Below, piece by piece: positions 25,926 to 34,468 of a DNA stretch of 64,000 nucleotides. The DNA lies in NCBI GenBank assembly GCA_934307065.1, contig CAKRCD010000006.1:1-64000 (forward strand). Reading direction: 5' to 3'. A model generated the notes under the pieces. The model had not been told where the DNA came from. It made no database searches and saw nothing but the letters and a program-made list of their open reading frames with translations. Every line of letters begins with the position of its first letter. The first letter of the stretch is position 1. Made by a program: the position numbers and the translations under genes. The stretch is from an uncultured Bariatricus sp. Its GTDB lineage: Bacteria; Bacillota; Clostridia; Lachnospirales; Lachnospiraceae.

Positions 25926-26699
25926 CTAATTTCCGCATTCAATACTGATTTCATTGAATACTTTCAGGATTTCATCCGTAGAGATTTCTTTCTTTTCTTC
26001 TCCCTTTTTATCCATCACGCAATGTCCCTGATGCATCATGAGCAAACGGTTTCCATACTCTACCGCATAACGAAGGTTATGTGTTACCATGATAGTTGTT
26101 AATTGTTTTTCTTTTACAATTTTGTCGGTCAGCTCCATAATCAAATCTGCTGTCTTCGGGTCAAGAGCTGCCGTATGTTCATCCAGAATCAGGAATTCAA
26201 TCGGTGTCATGGTTGACATTAAAAGCGCCATTGCCTGACGCTGTCCACCGGATAGGGAACCGACTTTTACATCCATCTTATCTTCCAGGCCAAGTCCTAA
26301 TTGTGCCAATGTCTCTTTATAATAGTCAATTCTTGCCTTGTTGATTCCACGGCCAAGTCCATAGAATTTTCCTTTATTATCCGCAATAGACATATTTTCC
26401 AGAATCGTCATGGACGGACAGGTTCCCATTGTAGGATTCTGATACACACGTCCGATGGTGCGGTTTCTTTTAAATTCCTTTGCTTTTGTAATATCTCTAC
26501 CGTCAATCAGAATCTTTCCTGCCTCCACCGGAATACTTCCGCAGATGATATTTAACATGGAGGTTTTCCCGGAGCCGTTGCTTCCCACCACGGAGACAAA
26601 TTCTCCCTTGTCAATGGAAAGACTGAAGTCCTGAAACAGACACATTTCATTGATCGTGCCCGGATTGTAATATTTATGAATGCCCTTAAGCTCCAGCAT
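25926..26699 (-). CDS. trpZ: ABC transporter ATPase (predicted tryptophan uptake)
   Basis: Cytoplasmic ATPase, 257 residues, single nucleotide-binding domain: Walker A GSNGSGKTSML, signature LSGGQRQAM, Walker B EFLILDEHTAALDP (note DEH in place of DEP). It belongs to the class paired with the ABC_sub_bind lipoproteins. Its start overlaps the permease stop by 14 bp, so translation is coupled. The T-box leader of the operon carries a UGG specifier, hence the predicted substrate tryptophan. Confidence 0.85.
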   Translation of the reverse strand: MLELKGIHKYYNPGTINEMCLFQDFSLSIDKGEFVSVVGSNGSGKTSMLNIICGSIPVEAGKILIDGRDITKAKEFKRNRTIGRVYQNPTMGTCPSMTILENMSIADNKGKFYGLGRGINKARIDYYKETLAQLGLGLEDKMDVKVGSLSGGQRQAMALLMSTMTPIEFLILDEHTAALDPKTADLIMELTDKIVKEKQLTTIMVTHNLRYAVEYGNRLLMMHQGHCVMDKKGEEKKEISTDEILKVFNEISIECGN

Positions 26700-27573
26700 T
26701 TGTCTTCACCTTCTTCTTTCTTTCCATATTGATAACCAAAATCACAAGGAACAGAACTGCGGTAATCAGTTTCATATCCTGTGGTTCGAAATTCCGCAAT
26801 GCGATTGCCACGCAGGCTTTGTAAATGACAGAGCCTATCAGTACGGCTGTGGTGGTCTTTATTACCGAAAGATTTTTGAATATGCTGGTTCCGATGATAA
26901 CACTGGCAAGACCGATTACCATTGCACCGGTACCACTGGAAATTTCAAATACACGTTCTTCCTGACAGAAGATTCCTCCTGCAAAAGCAACCAGACCATT
27001 TGCAATGGCAAGGCCGAGAATCTTTACATTTCCCTGATCCTTTGCAAGTGCTGTAACAAGGGTTGCGTTATCTCCTACGGCACGGAGAAGGAAGCCTGCC
27101 TTGGTTCCCAGAAACGCATCTAACAAAAATTTTGCCAGAAGTGTCAGAACCAGAATCACGATTAATGTTTTCCATTTCATCAGAGAAGCCGGAAACAGAC
27201 CATTTATAAAATCATTTTTAAAGATAGTTTCCTGTGAAAATAAAGGTACATTGGATGTCCCTGCAATCCGTAAATTTACGGTCCACAAAGCAGTCATCAT
27301 AATAATACCGGAAAGCAAATCCCTGACTTTACATTTCACATGGATAAGTCCTGTACAAATGCCTGCCAGTGCCCCTACCAGAAAGCTGATTGGCAGTGTC
27401 AGATATGGATTGACTCCTTTCGTGATTAAAAGGGCAGTTACCGCTGCCCCCAGTGGAAAGCTTCCGTCCACTGTCAAATCTGGAAAATCCAGTATTTTAT
27501 ATGTGATATAAATTCCTAATGCTAAGATTCCGTAAATGAGTCCCTGCTCAACAATTGATATTGCAAAGTTCAT
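26686..27573 (-). CDS. trpY: ABC transporter permease (predicted tryptophan uptake)
   Basis: Membrane subunit, 295 residues with eight to nine helices, BPD_transp_2 family (GLIYGILALGIYITYKIL, FPDLTVDGSFPLGAA, GLAIANGLVAFAGGIFCQ). The FPDLTVDGSFPLGAA block is characteristic of permeases that pair with ABC_sub_bind proteins. It lies between the binding-protein gene (38 bp) and the overlapping ATPase gene. Confidence 0.87.
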   Translation of the reverse strand: MNFAISIVEQGLIYGILALGIYITYKILDFPDLTVDGSFPLGAAVTALLITKGVNPYLTLPISFLVGALAGICTGLIHVKCKVRDLLSGIIMMTALWTVNLRIAGTSNVPLFSQETIFKNDFINGLFPASLMKWKTLIVILVLTLLAKFLLDAFLGTKAGFLLRAVGDNATLVTALAKDQGNVKILGLAIANGLVAFAGGIFCQEERVFEISSGTGAMVIGLASVIIGTSIFKNLSVIKTTTAVLIGSVIYKACVAIALRNFEPQDMKLITAVLFLVILVINMERKKKVKTNAGA

Positions 27574-27611
27574 GCAATGTTCCTCTTTTCTATTGGTTTC
27601 GTTTGTTTTAT

Positions 27612-28625
27612 TTATTCCGCAATGGTATCATATGTTTCCACTGCAGTGTCTGTCAAATCGCCGTCCAGTGTAATTCCAAGATTTTCAGCAACCTTTGTAT
27701 TTACATAAAGTCCGGCTTCTGTAATCAGTTCAAAGGAAAGGTCTGATGCTTTTGCTTCGCCTTTTAATACTTTCGCAGCCATCTTTCCTGTCTGTTTTCC
27801 AAGTGCGACATAGTCAAGGCCTTCTGCTGCAAGGCATCCGATTTTTACCTGCTCGATTTCACTTCCGAAAACCGGAATCTTTGCTGCATTTGCTTTATCA
27901 AGTACAGTTGCAAGTGCGCTTACTACCGTATTATCCGTCAGATTTGTGATACAGTCAACCTTTGTGAGCAGATCTTCTGCTGCAAGACCAACTTCTGAAA
28001 CAGAGGTAACGCCCTTAGTTACCAGTTCAAATCCATAGTCGCCAACCTTTGATTCATATTCTTCAATGGCAGATACACTGTTTGCTTCACTTGTGGTGTA
28101 AATGATTCCGATTTTTTTTGCATCAGGAAGCATTTTACGGATCATCTGAAGCTGTGCTTCTACCGGAAGCTTATCACTGGTTCCTGTCACTTCCCCGACT
28201 GGCTTTCCATCCTCGGTTGCAAGTTCTGCTGCCACCGGGTCTGTAACTGCTGTGTAAATAACCGGGATATCTGCATCCATAGCCTCATTATATGCTGCCT
28301 GTGCACTTGGTGTTGCAATGGCACAAACCAAATCCACACCATCTGATACAAAGCTGCTGGAAATCTGGGAAGCAGTTCCCATATCTGCTGCCGCGTTCTT
28401 ATATTTTACTTTAAGGTTCTCCCCTTCTACGATTCCTTCTTCTGCAAGACCGGCTAAAAAGCCTTCTCTGCAGTTGTCAAGAGAACCATGTTCTGCAAAT
28501 TGTGAAATTCCAATCGTGTATGTTTCCTTTTCTTCTGTTGTTGTATCTCCCTTTGATCCACATCCTGCCATCAGGGATATTGTCATTGCCATTCCTAAAA
28601 CTACTGCTAACATTTTCTTCTTCAT
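27612..28625 (-). CDS. trpX: ABC_sub_bind lipoprotein (predicted tryptophan binding)
   Basis: Extracytoplasmic receptor, 337 residues, with a lipoprotein signal ending SLMAGC. The ABC_sub_bind (DUF534-like) pattern is clear: TIGISQFAEHGSLDNCREGFLAGL, the IATPSAQAAYNEA and VIYTAVTDPVAAELA strand-loops, and IPVFGSEIEQV. First gene of the trpXYZ-type operon; it follows the T-box leader and has a GGAG ribosome site. Family members also bind other aromatic or thiamine-like ligands, so tryptophan rests on the T-box specifier. Confidence 0.88.
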   Translation of the reverse strand: MKKKMLAVVLGMAMTISLMAGCGSKGDTTTEEKETYTIGISQFAEHGSLDNCREGFLAGLAEEGIVEGENLKVKYKNAAADMGTASQISSSFVSDGVDLVCAIATPSAQAAYNEAMDADIPVIYTAVTDPVAAELATEDGKPVGEVTGTSDKLPVEAQLQMIRKMLPDAKKIGIIYTTSEANSVSAIEEYESKVGDYGFELVTKGVTSVSEVGLAAEDLLTKVDCITNLTDNTVVSALATVLDKANAAKIPVFGSEIEQVKIGCLAAEGLDYVALGKQTGKMAAKVLKGEAKASDLSFELITEAGLYVNTKVAENLGITLDGDLTDTAVETYDTIAE

Positions 28626-28699
28626 AATCGTCTTCTCCTTTTCTCACTTAAGATACATATTCTTGCTAGTCTGAAAGAAGTCCGCTTATTGAAGCGTGT

Positions 28700-28960
28700 A
28701 TAACGAAAAAAAAGCCCCAATCCCACTTGGGATTGAGGCGATATATCATTCTCGCGGTACCACTCAACTTCAACAGTTCTACTGTCCTCTTACATGTACT
28801 AACATACACTCCAGTTGATAACGGGTCTGGTTCCCGACAAGCCATACTCTCTTATGATTTCAAGCTGCCCTCGAAAGTCCATTCAACTATCAGCTCCATA
28901 CGACAATCCCACCACCTGTCGCTCTCTGAGACTTCGCTTAATAATCTACTCCTCTTTCTC
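28700..28960 (-). promoter_or_regulatory. T-box riboswitch, tryptophan (UGG) specifier
   Basis: The minus-strand leader has the T-box sequence GAGTGGTACCGCGAGA (about 28752-28764) that pairs with an uncharged tRNA end, then a strong terminator at 28705-28739 (CTCAATCCCA / GGGATTGGGG and a run of nine T). Stem I carries the AG-rich bulge and the GGTGG tip. The specifier region reads GAA-TGG-ACT, with TGG at 28879-28881, matching tryptophan and agreeing with the trpX-type genes that follow. Low charged tRNA-Trp should therefore turn on the transporter. Confidence 0.92.
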
Positions 28961-28982
28961 ATCGGTTTTTCTTTATGGCGTA

Positions 28983-29011
28983 ATCTTAATACTTTTCTTT
29001 TTATTTGTCAA
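28983..29011 (-). promoter_or_regulatory. promoter of the T-box/trpXYZ operon
   Basis: Consensus TTGACA (29006-29011), a 17-bp spacer and TAAGAT (28983-28988) on the minus strand, directly before the T-box. Confidence 0.85.
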
Positions 29012-29053
29012 GGGGAAATTTTAACAAATTAAACTGTTAAACTCATACCCCTG

Positions 29054-29704
29054 CTACTCAAGCGTAATCTTTTCTCTGGTTTTTCGGAAATAAAGACAGC
29101 CGTGAAATTCTCCTGCTGCATAATACAATGTCGCAACAATCTCCCGCATCCGCAGATTCAGTTGGTGATAAACAGGCCTTAATTCCCAAGGCAGTCCCAG
29201 AATATATTCTTTCTGCTGTGCAGTCAGTTTCTGAATTGTCCGTTCATAACCTTTCGGATCGCGATATTTCCGAAGTCCAAAATCGCAACGCACATAAGAA
29301 TCCTGTTCTCCGTTTTTCACGCACCGTTCATCCAGAAATGCACGAAATGAATCTTCTGATTTCCAGGTATAGTTCCATTCTTTCCAGTGAATCCGAGTGT
29401 CATTTTCACACGAAACCACTACCTTGCGAAAGCTTTTTCTTCCCAAGCTGTCTGTTTCCTGAATGTAATCTACTTTTTCGTGCTCTGTGCCATTTCCCGG
29501 TTCTTCCAGAAGCAGACATCCGTTTTCAATCATCTGCTTCCACACCAGTTCCTGTACTTTCTCGTAAGGAGTCGGAAAATCCAGTTTATTTGCAATCTGC
29601 TGTACCGTATAACCTTGATTTGTCAAATGTTTGATTGCGCCACCACTTGCCATATCCATCGCAAAACTGGATAAAGCCTGCTTAAAGTAATCGTTTTCCG
29701 CCAT
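29054..29704 (-). CDS. unknown helix-turn-helix-like protein coupled to ferritin
   Basis: Cytoplasmic protein of 216 residues; family not recognised. Residues about 20-60 (GAIKHLTNQGYTVQQIANKLDFPTP) read like a helix-turn-helix, and the rest is charged and Trp/Tyr-rich with few Cys. It begins only 6 bp after the ferritin stop, so it is translated from the same message. A role in DNA binding or in iron storage is inference from context. It is unlikely to be a shadow frame: codon use is normal and no better frame covers the interval. Confidence 0.75.
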   Translation of the reverse strand: MAENDYFKQALSSFAMDMASGGAIKHLTNQGYTVQQIANKLDFPTPYEKVQELVWKQMIENGCLLLEEPGNGTEHEKVDYIQETDSLGRKSFRKVVVSCENDTRIHWKEWNYTWKSEDSFRAFLDERCVKNGEQDSYVRCDFGLRKYRDPKGYERTIQKLTAQQKEYILGLPWELRPVYHQLNLRMREIVATLYYAAGEFHGCLYFRKTREKITLE

Positions 29705-29710
29705 CTGTAC

Positions 29711-30223
29711 TTACAGTACCAGTGATGGTGCGCTGTATACACGTGCTGCCAGTTCATTGTCCAGCATGTATAAACTCTTCGGGTCGTCTCCAAACAATTC
29801 AAACTTCTTAATCAGTCCTTCTGCGTTGGTTTCTTCTTCGCCCTGTTCTTTTACAAACCAGTCTAAGAATTGCATAGTGCGGAAGTCTTTGATGCTATAA
29901 GCAGCGTCATAGATAGTGTGAATCAGGCTTGTTACATACTGCTCATGCTTCAATCCTTCTTCTAATACACCTTTTGCACTGGTAAGTTCAACAGCCGGTT
30001 TGTCAATCGCTTCCAGTTCAATCTTTTCTCCGTTGTTCTGTAAATACTGTACGAAAAGAAGTGCGTGGTCACGTTCTTCCTGTGCCTGAATCTTATACCA
30101 GTTTCCAAAACCATCTAAACCGTTATCATAATAGAAGTTTGAAAAATCAAGATATAAATAAGCAGAATAAAATTCCTTGTTAATCTGCTGGTTTAATAAT
30201 GCGACTACATTTTTGTCTAACAT
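29711..30223 (-). CDS. ftnA: ferritin
   Basis: Iron-storage protein of the bacterial non-haem ferritin family, 170 residues, four-helix bundle. Ferroxidase ligands are visible: Glu17 (NKEFYSAYLY), Glu/His in QEERDHALLF, Glu near 94 (LEEGLKHEQYV) and Gln/Glu in FVKEQGEEETNAE. The ribosome site is ACAGGAGGAAACAATT-ATG. It heads a unit with the unknown gene downstream and begins 28 bp after the ANTAR gene stops. Confidence 0.95.
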   Translation of the reverse strand: MLDKNVVALLNQQINKEFYSAYLYLDFSNFYYDNGLDGFGNWYKIQAQEERDHALLFVQYLQNNGEKIELEAIDKPAVELTSAKGVLEEGLKHEQYVTSLIHTIYDAAYSIKDFRTMQFLDWFVKEQGEEETNAEGLIKKFELFGDDPKSLYMLDNELAARVYSAPSLVL

Positions 30224-30251
30224 AATTGTTTCCTCCTGTATTACCTAACTG

Positions 30252-30800
30252 TTATTCGTCCTCTGATAGCATTAATAGCTTTTGTGCTGTTTCTACCATA
30301 TTGGTTTCCGAATTCATGCTCGCCTTCTGCAAATACCGAAATGCTTCCTGTTCCGTCATATGATTACGTTCCATCAGCATTCGTTTTGCTTCTTCGATGT
30401 AATGTTGTTCCTGCTCTGTCCGTTTCCTTGGCTGCATTTTTCGTTTTTTAATAATTCTGGCCTGACTGGCCAGCATTTTGTCTATTGTATTAACTAAATC
30501 AGCTGTTTTTATCGGGAGACTTATTGTCTTCACGTCTGACGGATAGTCATTTGCTTCCGTCTTTGATGTGAGCAAGAGCATGTCAAAATATTCTGGTAGA
30601 TATTCCAGCAGTTTTGAGTAATGCATATCTAGAAGGCGTCTGCTGCAAATGAGTACACCATTTTCCATCTGGTTCGCATATTTCAAGGCCGTAGATGCCC
30701 TGTCACAGATACAGGTAGTTTTCATTCCATATCTGCTTAGAACCGAACTAATGTACTTTGCATCTTCCAGTTTTGGCAACGCTATAATAATGTTGCTCAT
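30252..30800 (-). CDS. ANTAR-domain RNA-binding antiterminator (NitR-like)
   Basis: Protein of 182 residues with an N-terminal receiver-like fold that lacks the phosphorylatable Asp (CSRRLLD stands where the Asp motif should be) and a C-terminal ANTAR domain (EEAKRMLMERNHMTEQEAFRYLQKASMN). ANTAR domains bind paired hairpins in leaders and prevent termination. It starts 12 bp after glnA; in Clostridium saccharobutylicum glnA is likewise followed by nitR, an ANTAR gene of nitrogen control. No classical paired-hairpin target was found before glnA here. Confidence 0.88.
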   Translation of the reverse strand: MSNIIIALPKLEDAKYISSVLSRYGMKTTCICDRASTALKYANQMENGVLICSRRLLDMHYSKLLEYLPEYFDMLLLTSKTEANDYPSDVKTISLPIKTADLVNTIDKMLASQARIIKKRKMQPRKRTEQEQHYIEEAKRMLMERNHMTEQEAFRYLQKASMNSETNMVETAQKLLMLSEDE

Positions 30801-30812
30801 ATCTGCTCCTTT

Positions 30813-32114
30813 TTAAATTTTGTTTAAATACTCATCTAACTCCCATTTTGATACATCTGCCATATATGCATTCCACTCCTGCATCTTGGCATCTGTATAA
30901 ATGTCCACGAATGCTTTTCCAAGCACACGCTCCATAAATTCACTTTCTTCCATCTGGGTAACTGCCTCTCTTAGCGAGCCGGGAAGTTCTTTCAGTTTTT
31001 CCTGTTTCTCGTAGCACTCCGGTATTGGCAGTCCCGGATCCATCTGTTGTTCAATTCCCTCAACACCGGCAGCAAGGCACACTGCAATCGCAAGATACGG
31101 ATTTGCCGATGGGTCAGGGAAACGAAGACTTACTTTCGTATCTTCTCCTTTCTTTCTCTGTACTTTCAAAAGTCCATTCATGTTCTTTCTCGCCCATCCA
31201 ATTTCGTTCGGCGCATCAAATCCCGAAGTAAGACGCTTATAAGAGTTGACCAGTGGATTCGTTACGGCACACATAGCCGGTGCATAATGCAGAATTCCAC
31301 CCATAAACCACTTCAGTTCCTGTGAAATGTCTCCATCTTCATCAGACTGGAATAATTTTTTCCCGTCCTTGCATGCAGAAATATTTAACCGCATCCCTGA
31401 TCCTGCCATGTCACTTCTCGGCTTTGGCATAAATGTGGCATGAAGTCCAAAACGCTTCACAATAGAGCGGACTGCAGACTTAAAAGTAATGATAGAATCT
31501 GCTATGGATAAAGGCTCTGCTGCTTTAAAATCAATCTCATGCTGTGATGGTGCCACCTCATGATGGGAAGATTCCACTTCGAATCCCATCTCCTCCAGAT
31601 TCAACACAAGCTCTCTTCTCGCATTTTCGCCCAAATCTGTAGGTCCTACATCCATATATCCTGCATTCTCATGAGTAATCGTCGTCGGGCAGCCGTTTTC
31701 ATCTGTATTAAACAAGAAAAATTCACAATCCGGGTCTACCTGAAAACGGTATCCCTTTTCTTCTGTCATTTTCATGACTCTCTGCAAAATCGCACGGGAA
31801 CTACATTCATAAATCGTTCCATCTTCTCTGCAGATATTGCATATCACACGTGCAACCTTTCCGCTTTGCGGCCGCCATGGTAAAATGACGAAAGTCTCTA
31901 AATCCGGGCATAAATACAAATCTTCTTTTTCGTAGTCATGCTTGCCGAACACAGCGGCTCCTTTGAACATATAGCCGTTGTCAAATGCCCATTCAAGCTG
32001 ATTTGGCGTAACAGCAATATTCTTCAGGAAACCAAACATATCCGTAAACTGTAAACGGATAAACTCGATATCTTCCTCTTCTACCAGTTTCAAAATATCT
32101 TCTTTTGTCTTCAT
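30813..32114 (-). CDS. glnA: glutamine synthetase type I, divergent active site
   Basis: Catalyses ATP-dependent glutamine formation from glutamate and ammonia; 433 residues, dodecameric GS-I family. The beta-grasp N-terminus (IRLQFTDMFGFLKNIAV) and catalytic domain are complete: CEFFLFNTDENG, SSHHEVAPSQHEID, NSYKRL, FPDPSANPYLA. Two usually fixed sites differ: the P-E-F-F metal motif reads DPDCEFF (E129 equivalent is Asp) and the ATP/glutamate loop reads AGSGMRLN where GSGMH is the rule (H269 equivalent is Arg). It has its own probable promoter in the end of the upstream gene (TATAAT at 32167-32172, TTGAAA at 32192-32197) and a GGGAGAGG ribosome site. Confidence 0.92.
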   Translation of the reverse strand: MKTKEDILKLVEEEDIEFIRLQFTDMFGFLKNIAVTPNQLEWAFDNGYMFKGAAVFGKHDYEKEDLYLCPDLETFVILPWRPQSGKVARVICNICREDGTIYECSSRAILQRVMKMTEEKGYRFQVDPDCEFFLFNTDENGCPTTITHENAGYMDVGPTDLGENARRELVLNLEEMGFEVESSHHEVAPSQHEIDFKAAEPLSIADSIITFKSAVRSIVKRFGLHATFMPKPRSDMAGSGMRLNISACKDGKKLFQSDEDGDISQELKWFMGGILHYAPAMCAVTNPLVNSYKRLTSGFDAPNEIGWARKNMNGLLKVQRKKGEDTKVSLRFPDPSANPYLAIAVCLAAGVEGIEQQMDPGLPIPECYEKQEKLKELPGSLREAVTQMEESEFMERVLGKAFVDIYTDAKMQEWNAYMADVSKWELDEYLNKI

Positions 32115-32167
32115 GATTCCTCTCCCTTGTCATTCAGCATTTCCATGCTCAAGATTGGTCATCTATA

Positions 32168-33262
32168 TTATAGCATAATTTTCTCTGCTGTTTTCAAATT
32201 CTTATCTGAATGTTCCATTTCTCTGGAAAACCGGTACAACAGTTCTGTCATTTCTTCCAGCTCCAGTTGTTTTCCGTTTCGAAGCCAAGCTGCCATCCAG
32301 ATTTCACGCACCAGTTCCGCAAAAGATACACACATACGGGTCTTTGCATAAATGTTGCCATCATACACTGCTCCCACAAAATAAGTAAAAAGGAAATAGA
32401 TAAGCAGTTGTTCTATGTGAACCTCCCACAGTGGCATCTGCTCTTTTGTCCATCTGTCAAATTCTTTCCTCTTATACCAATAGGCAGTCTCACCGTCTTT
32501 ATACAACAGTGTTTCCGCCTCCACAAGAAGCATTTCCCAGTCATCTCTCAGTCTTTCAAACCGGAACAGTTTCAGAAACCGTTTCCACGGCCAGATTGGT
32601 TCTTCTTTACAGACAATCTTCTGCGCAAAAACAGCGGCTTTGTCTGTCTGATAACGTTCAATGACTTCTAGACATTCAAACATTTTACCACGGCTTACAC
32701 GTCCCTGAATATCATGTGCCATTCCGAGAACCAGTTTTTCGCGAATCAAAATATCCAAATCTCTGTTCTGCAGAATTTGAAACATTCCTTCTCTTGCGTC
32801 TTGTAGTACGGAAAACAGAAACGGGTCAAAGTCATCCCATGACTCCTCCCCCTTTTTTTCAAATGTCCGAAAATGTACCGGTGCTTCCCTCTCCATCAGC
32901 ATTCTGGCTACTTCCGGACAAGACGCGGATAAACTGATTTCCCGTACATTTTCAAATTCTTCCACATGCCTCGGATACATACGGCATGTCCTGCAAAGAC
33001 TCTTCGCTCCCAGATTCGTATAAAGGTCACACAGATTATTTTCATTCAAAAAAGCACATCGCTTTTCTTTATCCTGACAAAAAGTCCGTTTCTGCCAGTG
33101 AATCCTTTTTCTTAACTCTCTGGCATAGCTTCCCTTTACTTTCCGGTATTCTCTGAGAGACTTTTTATCTATTACAATCTGCCATCCTGCACAACAGGTA
33201 TCTTCGCACCGCTCTGCAATACAGTGAAAGTCAAAATAATAATCCGGTATGGTATATAACAT
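32168..33262 (-). CDS. FliB-like flagellin lysine-N-methylase family protein
   Basis: Protein of 364 residues of the family named after Salmonella FliB. The Cys-rich N-terminal signature is present: HCIAERCEDTCCAGWQI, then CAFLNENNLCDLY and SLCRTCRMYPR, a probable Fe-S or zinc site; the remainder is helical with YFLFTYFVGAVYD near the end. Family members occur in many non-motile Clostridia, so the true substrate is often unknown. No flagellar gene is in the window. It starts 5 bp after the Xpt stop and is the last gene of the purine run. Confidence 0.85.
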   Translation of the reverse strand: MLYTIPDYYFDFHCIAERCEDTCCAGWQIVIDKKSLREYRKVKGSYARELRKRIHWQKRTFCQDKEKRCAFLNENNLCDLYTNLGAKSLCRTCRMYPRHVEEFENVREISLSASCPEVARMLMEREAPVHFRTFEKKGEESWDDFDPFLFSVLQDAREGMFQILQNRDLDILIREKLVLGMAHDIQGRVSRGKMFECLEVIERYQTDKAAVFAQKIVCKEEPIWPWKRFLKLFRFERLRDDWEMLLVEAETLLYKDGETAYWYKRKEFDRWTKEQMPLWEVHIEQLLIYFLFTYFVGAVYDGNIYAKTRMCVSFAELVREIWMAAWLRNGKQLELEEMTELLYRFSREMEHSDKNLKTAEKIML

Positions 33263-33267
33263 CTTGT

Positions 33268-34458
33268 CTAGTTATCTCCACGGAATACGATTTCTCCCGT
33301 CTTTTCATCCATGCTCTCTACAATTGCCAGAGATTCCAGATGAACACCCTTGGAGCGAATCAAATCTCCACCTACCTGAAAGCCTTTTTCAATGACAATT
33401 CCGGCACCTACGAGAGTTGCTCCTGATGCATTGATTAATTCAATCAGTCCCTCCAGTGCCTTTCCATTTGCAAGAAAATCATCAATGACCAGTACCTTAT
33501 CGCCTTTTCCAAGGAACTGTTTTGCCACACGGATATCATATACCCGTCCATGTGTGAAAGATTCTACTTTGGATGTGTACACATCCCCGGCTATGTTCTT
33601 AGTCTGGTTTTTCTTTGCAAATACTACAGGCACATCAAACACTTCTGCTGCCACACATGCGATTCCGATTCCAGATGCTTCGATTGTAAGAATCTTGTTA
33701 ATTTCTTCTCCTTCAAAACGGCGCTTAAATTCCAATCCAATTTCGTGGAATAGCTTTACATCCATCTGATGATTCAGGAAACTATCCACTTTCAGTACAT
33801 TTCCCTCTTTCACTATTCCATCTTTGCGAATTCTGTCCTTCAATAATTTCATCTCTTTGCCTCCACACTTTCTATCTATATCTTCCAATTCCCTCTTATC
33901 TGTAACGGGGAATATGGCAGCTTCCTCAATATGTTTTTTTAAGATTTTTCTTCCGCCCTCATCTCCCTGGAGGGTCAGAAGCTCTTGATAAAATGCTTGG
34001 GAAAACCAAACCGGATTCCCACACTCGCCTTGATATCCGACACTGCCAAGACGTTTCCCGGAAACCATCATTTCATGCTCTATTTCATACAGGAAATTTC
34101 TTACTGTATCTTCTGTCAGATAAGGCTGGTCTGCCACGAAAAACACCAACGCCTCTCGTTCTTCTGCTCCTTTTACCGCTCTGGAAATGGTAACCGAGGC
34201 TCCTTGCACACTTTCCGGTGACCATAAAGCATGTACGCTGCATCCACTTTCTTCCAGAGACCTTGCGTATCTTTCTATCTCTTCGTACTGGGTTACTACC
34301 AGTACTTCCCACTCCGGTTTGTACTCACAAATATGCACCAGCCTGTCCAGTAAATGGCGATACATAGACTTCCCGTCAAGGGGGTATAACAGCTTATTTG
34401 AGCCAAATCTTCTACTGTTCCCAGCGGCCAGATAAATCATGGAAAATCTCTTTTTCAT
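33268..34458 (-). CDS. xpt: MocA-like nucleotidyltransferase fused to xanthine phosphoribosyltransferase
   Basis: Single frame of about 396 residues. Residues 1-200 are a MobA/MocA-type NTP transferase ([41 protein letters not shown]), the kind that adds CMP to molybdopterin for Xdh-type enzymes. Residues 203-396 are a full xanthine phosphoribosyltransferase of 194 residues ([12 protein letters not shown] opening, PRPP loop [14 protein letters not shown]), the size of B. subtilis Xpt. The Xpt part has its own Met at 33852 preceded by GGAGG at a 7-nt spacing, so Xpt may also be made alone. It sits between the XdhC accessory gene and the FliB-like gene. Xpt salvages xanthine that Xdh would otherwise consume or make. 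Confidence 0.9.
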   Translation of the reverse strand: MKKRFSMIYLAAGNSRRFGSNKLLYPLDGKSMYRHLLDRLVHICEYKPEWEVLVVTQYEEIERYARSLEESGCSVHALWSPESVQGASVTISRAVKGAEEREALVFFVADQPYLTEDTVRNFLYEIEHEMMVSGKRLGSVGYQGECGNPVWFSQAFYQELLTLQGDEGGRKILKKHIEEAAIFPVTDKRELEDIDRKCGGKEMKLLKDRIRKDGIVKEGNVLKVDSFLNHQMDVKLFHEIGLEFKRRFEGEEINKILTIEASGIGIACVAAEVFDVPVVFAKKNQTKNIAGDVYTSKVESFTHGRVYDIRVAKQFLGKGDKVLVIDDFLANGKALEGLIELINASGATLVGAGIVIEKGFQVGGDLIRSKGVHLESLAIVESMDEKTGEIVFRGDN

Positions 34459-34468
34459 TTTCCCTACC

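Noticed and set aside
28727..29032. Two open frames on the plus strand of about 70 and 100 codons
   Set aside because: They are the antisense of the T-box leader and promoter.
32115..32170. ANTAR-type hairpin pair before glnA
   Set aside because: Only one short hairpin (AGCA-TGGAAA-TGCT) is present and its loop lacks the A1/G4 pattern; no terminator follows.
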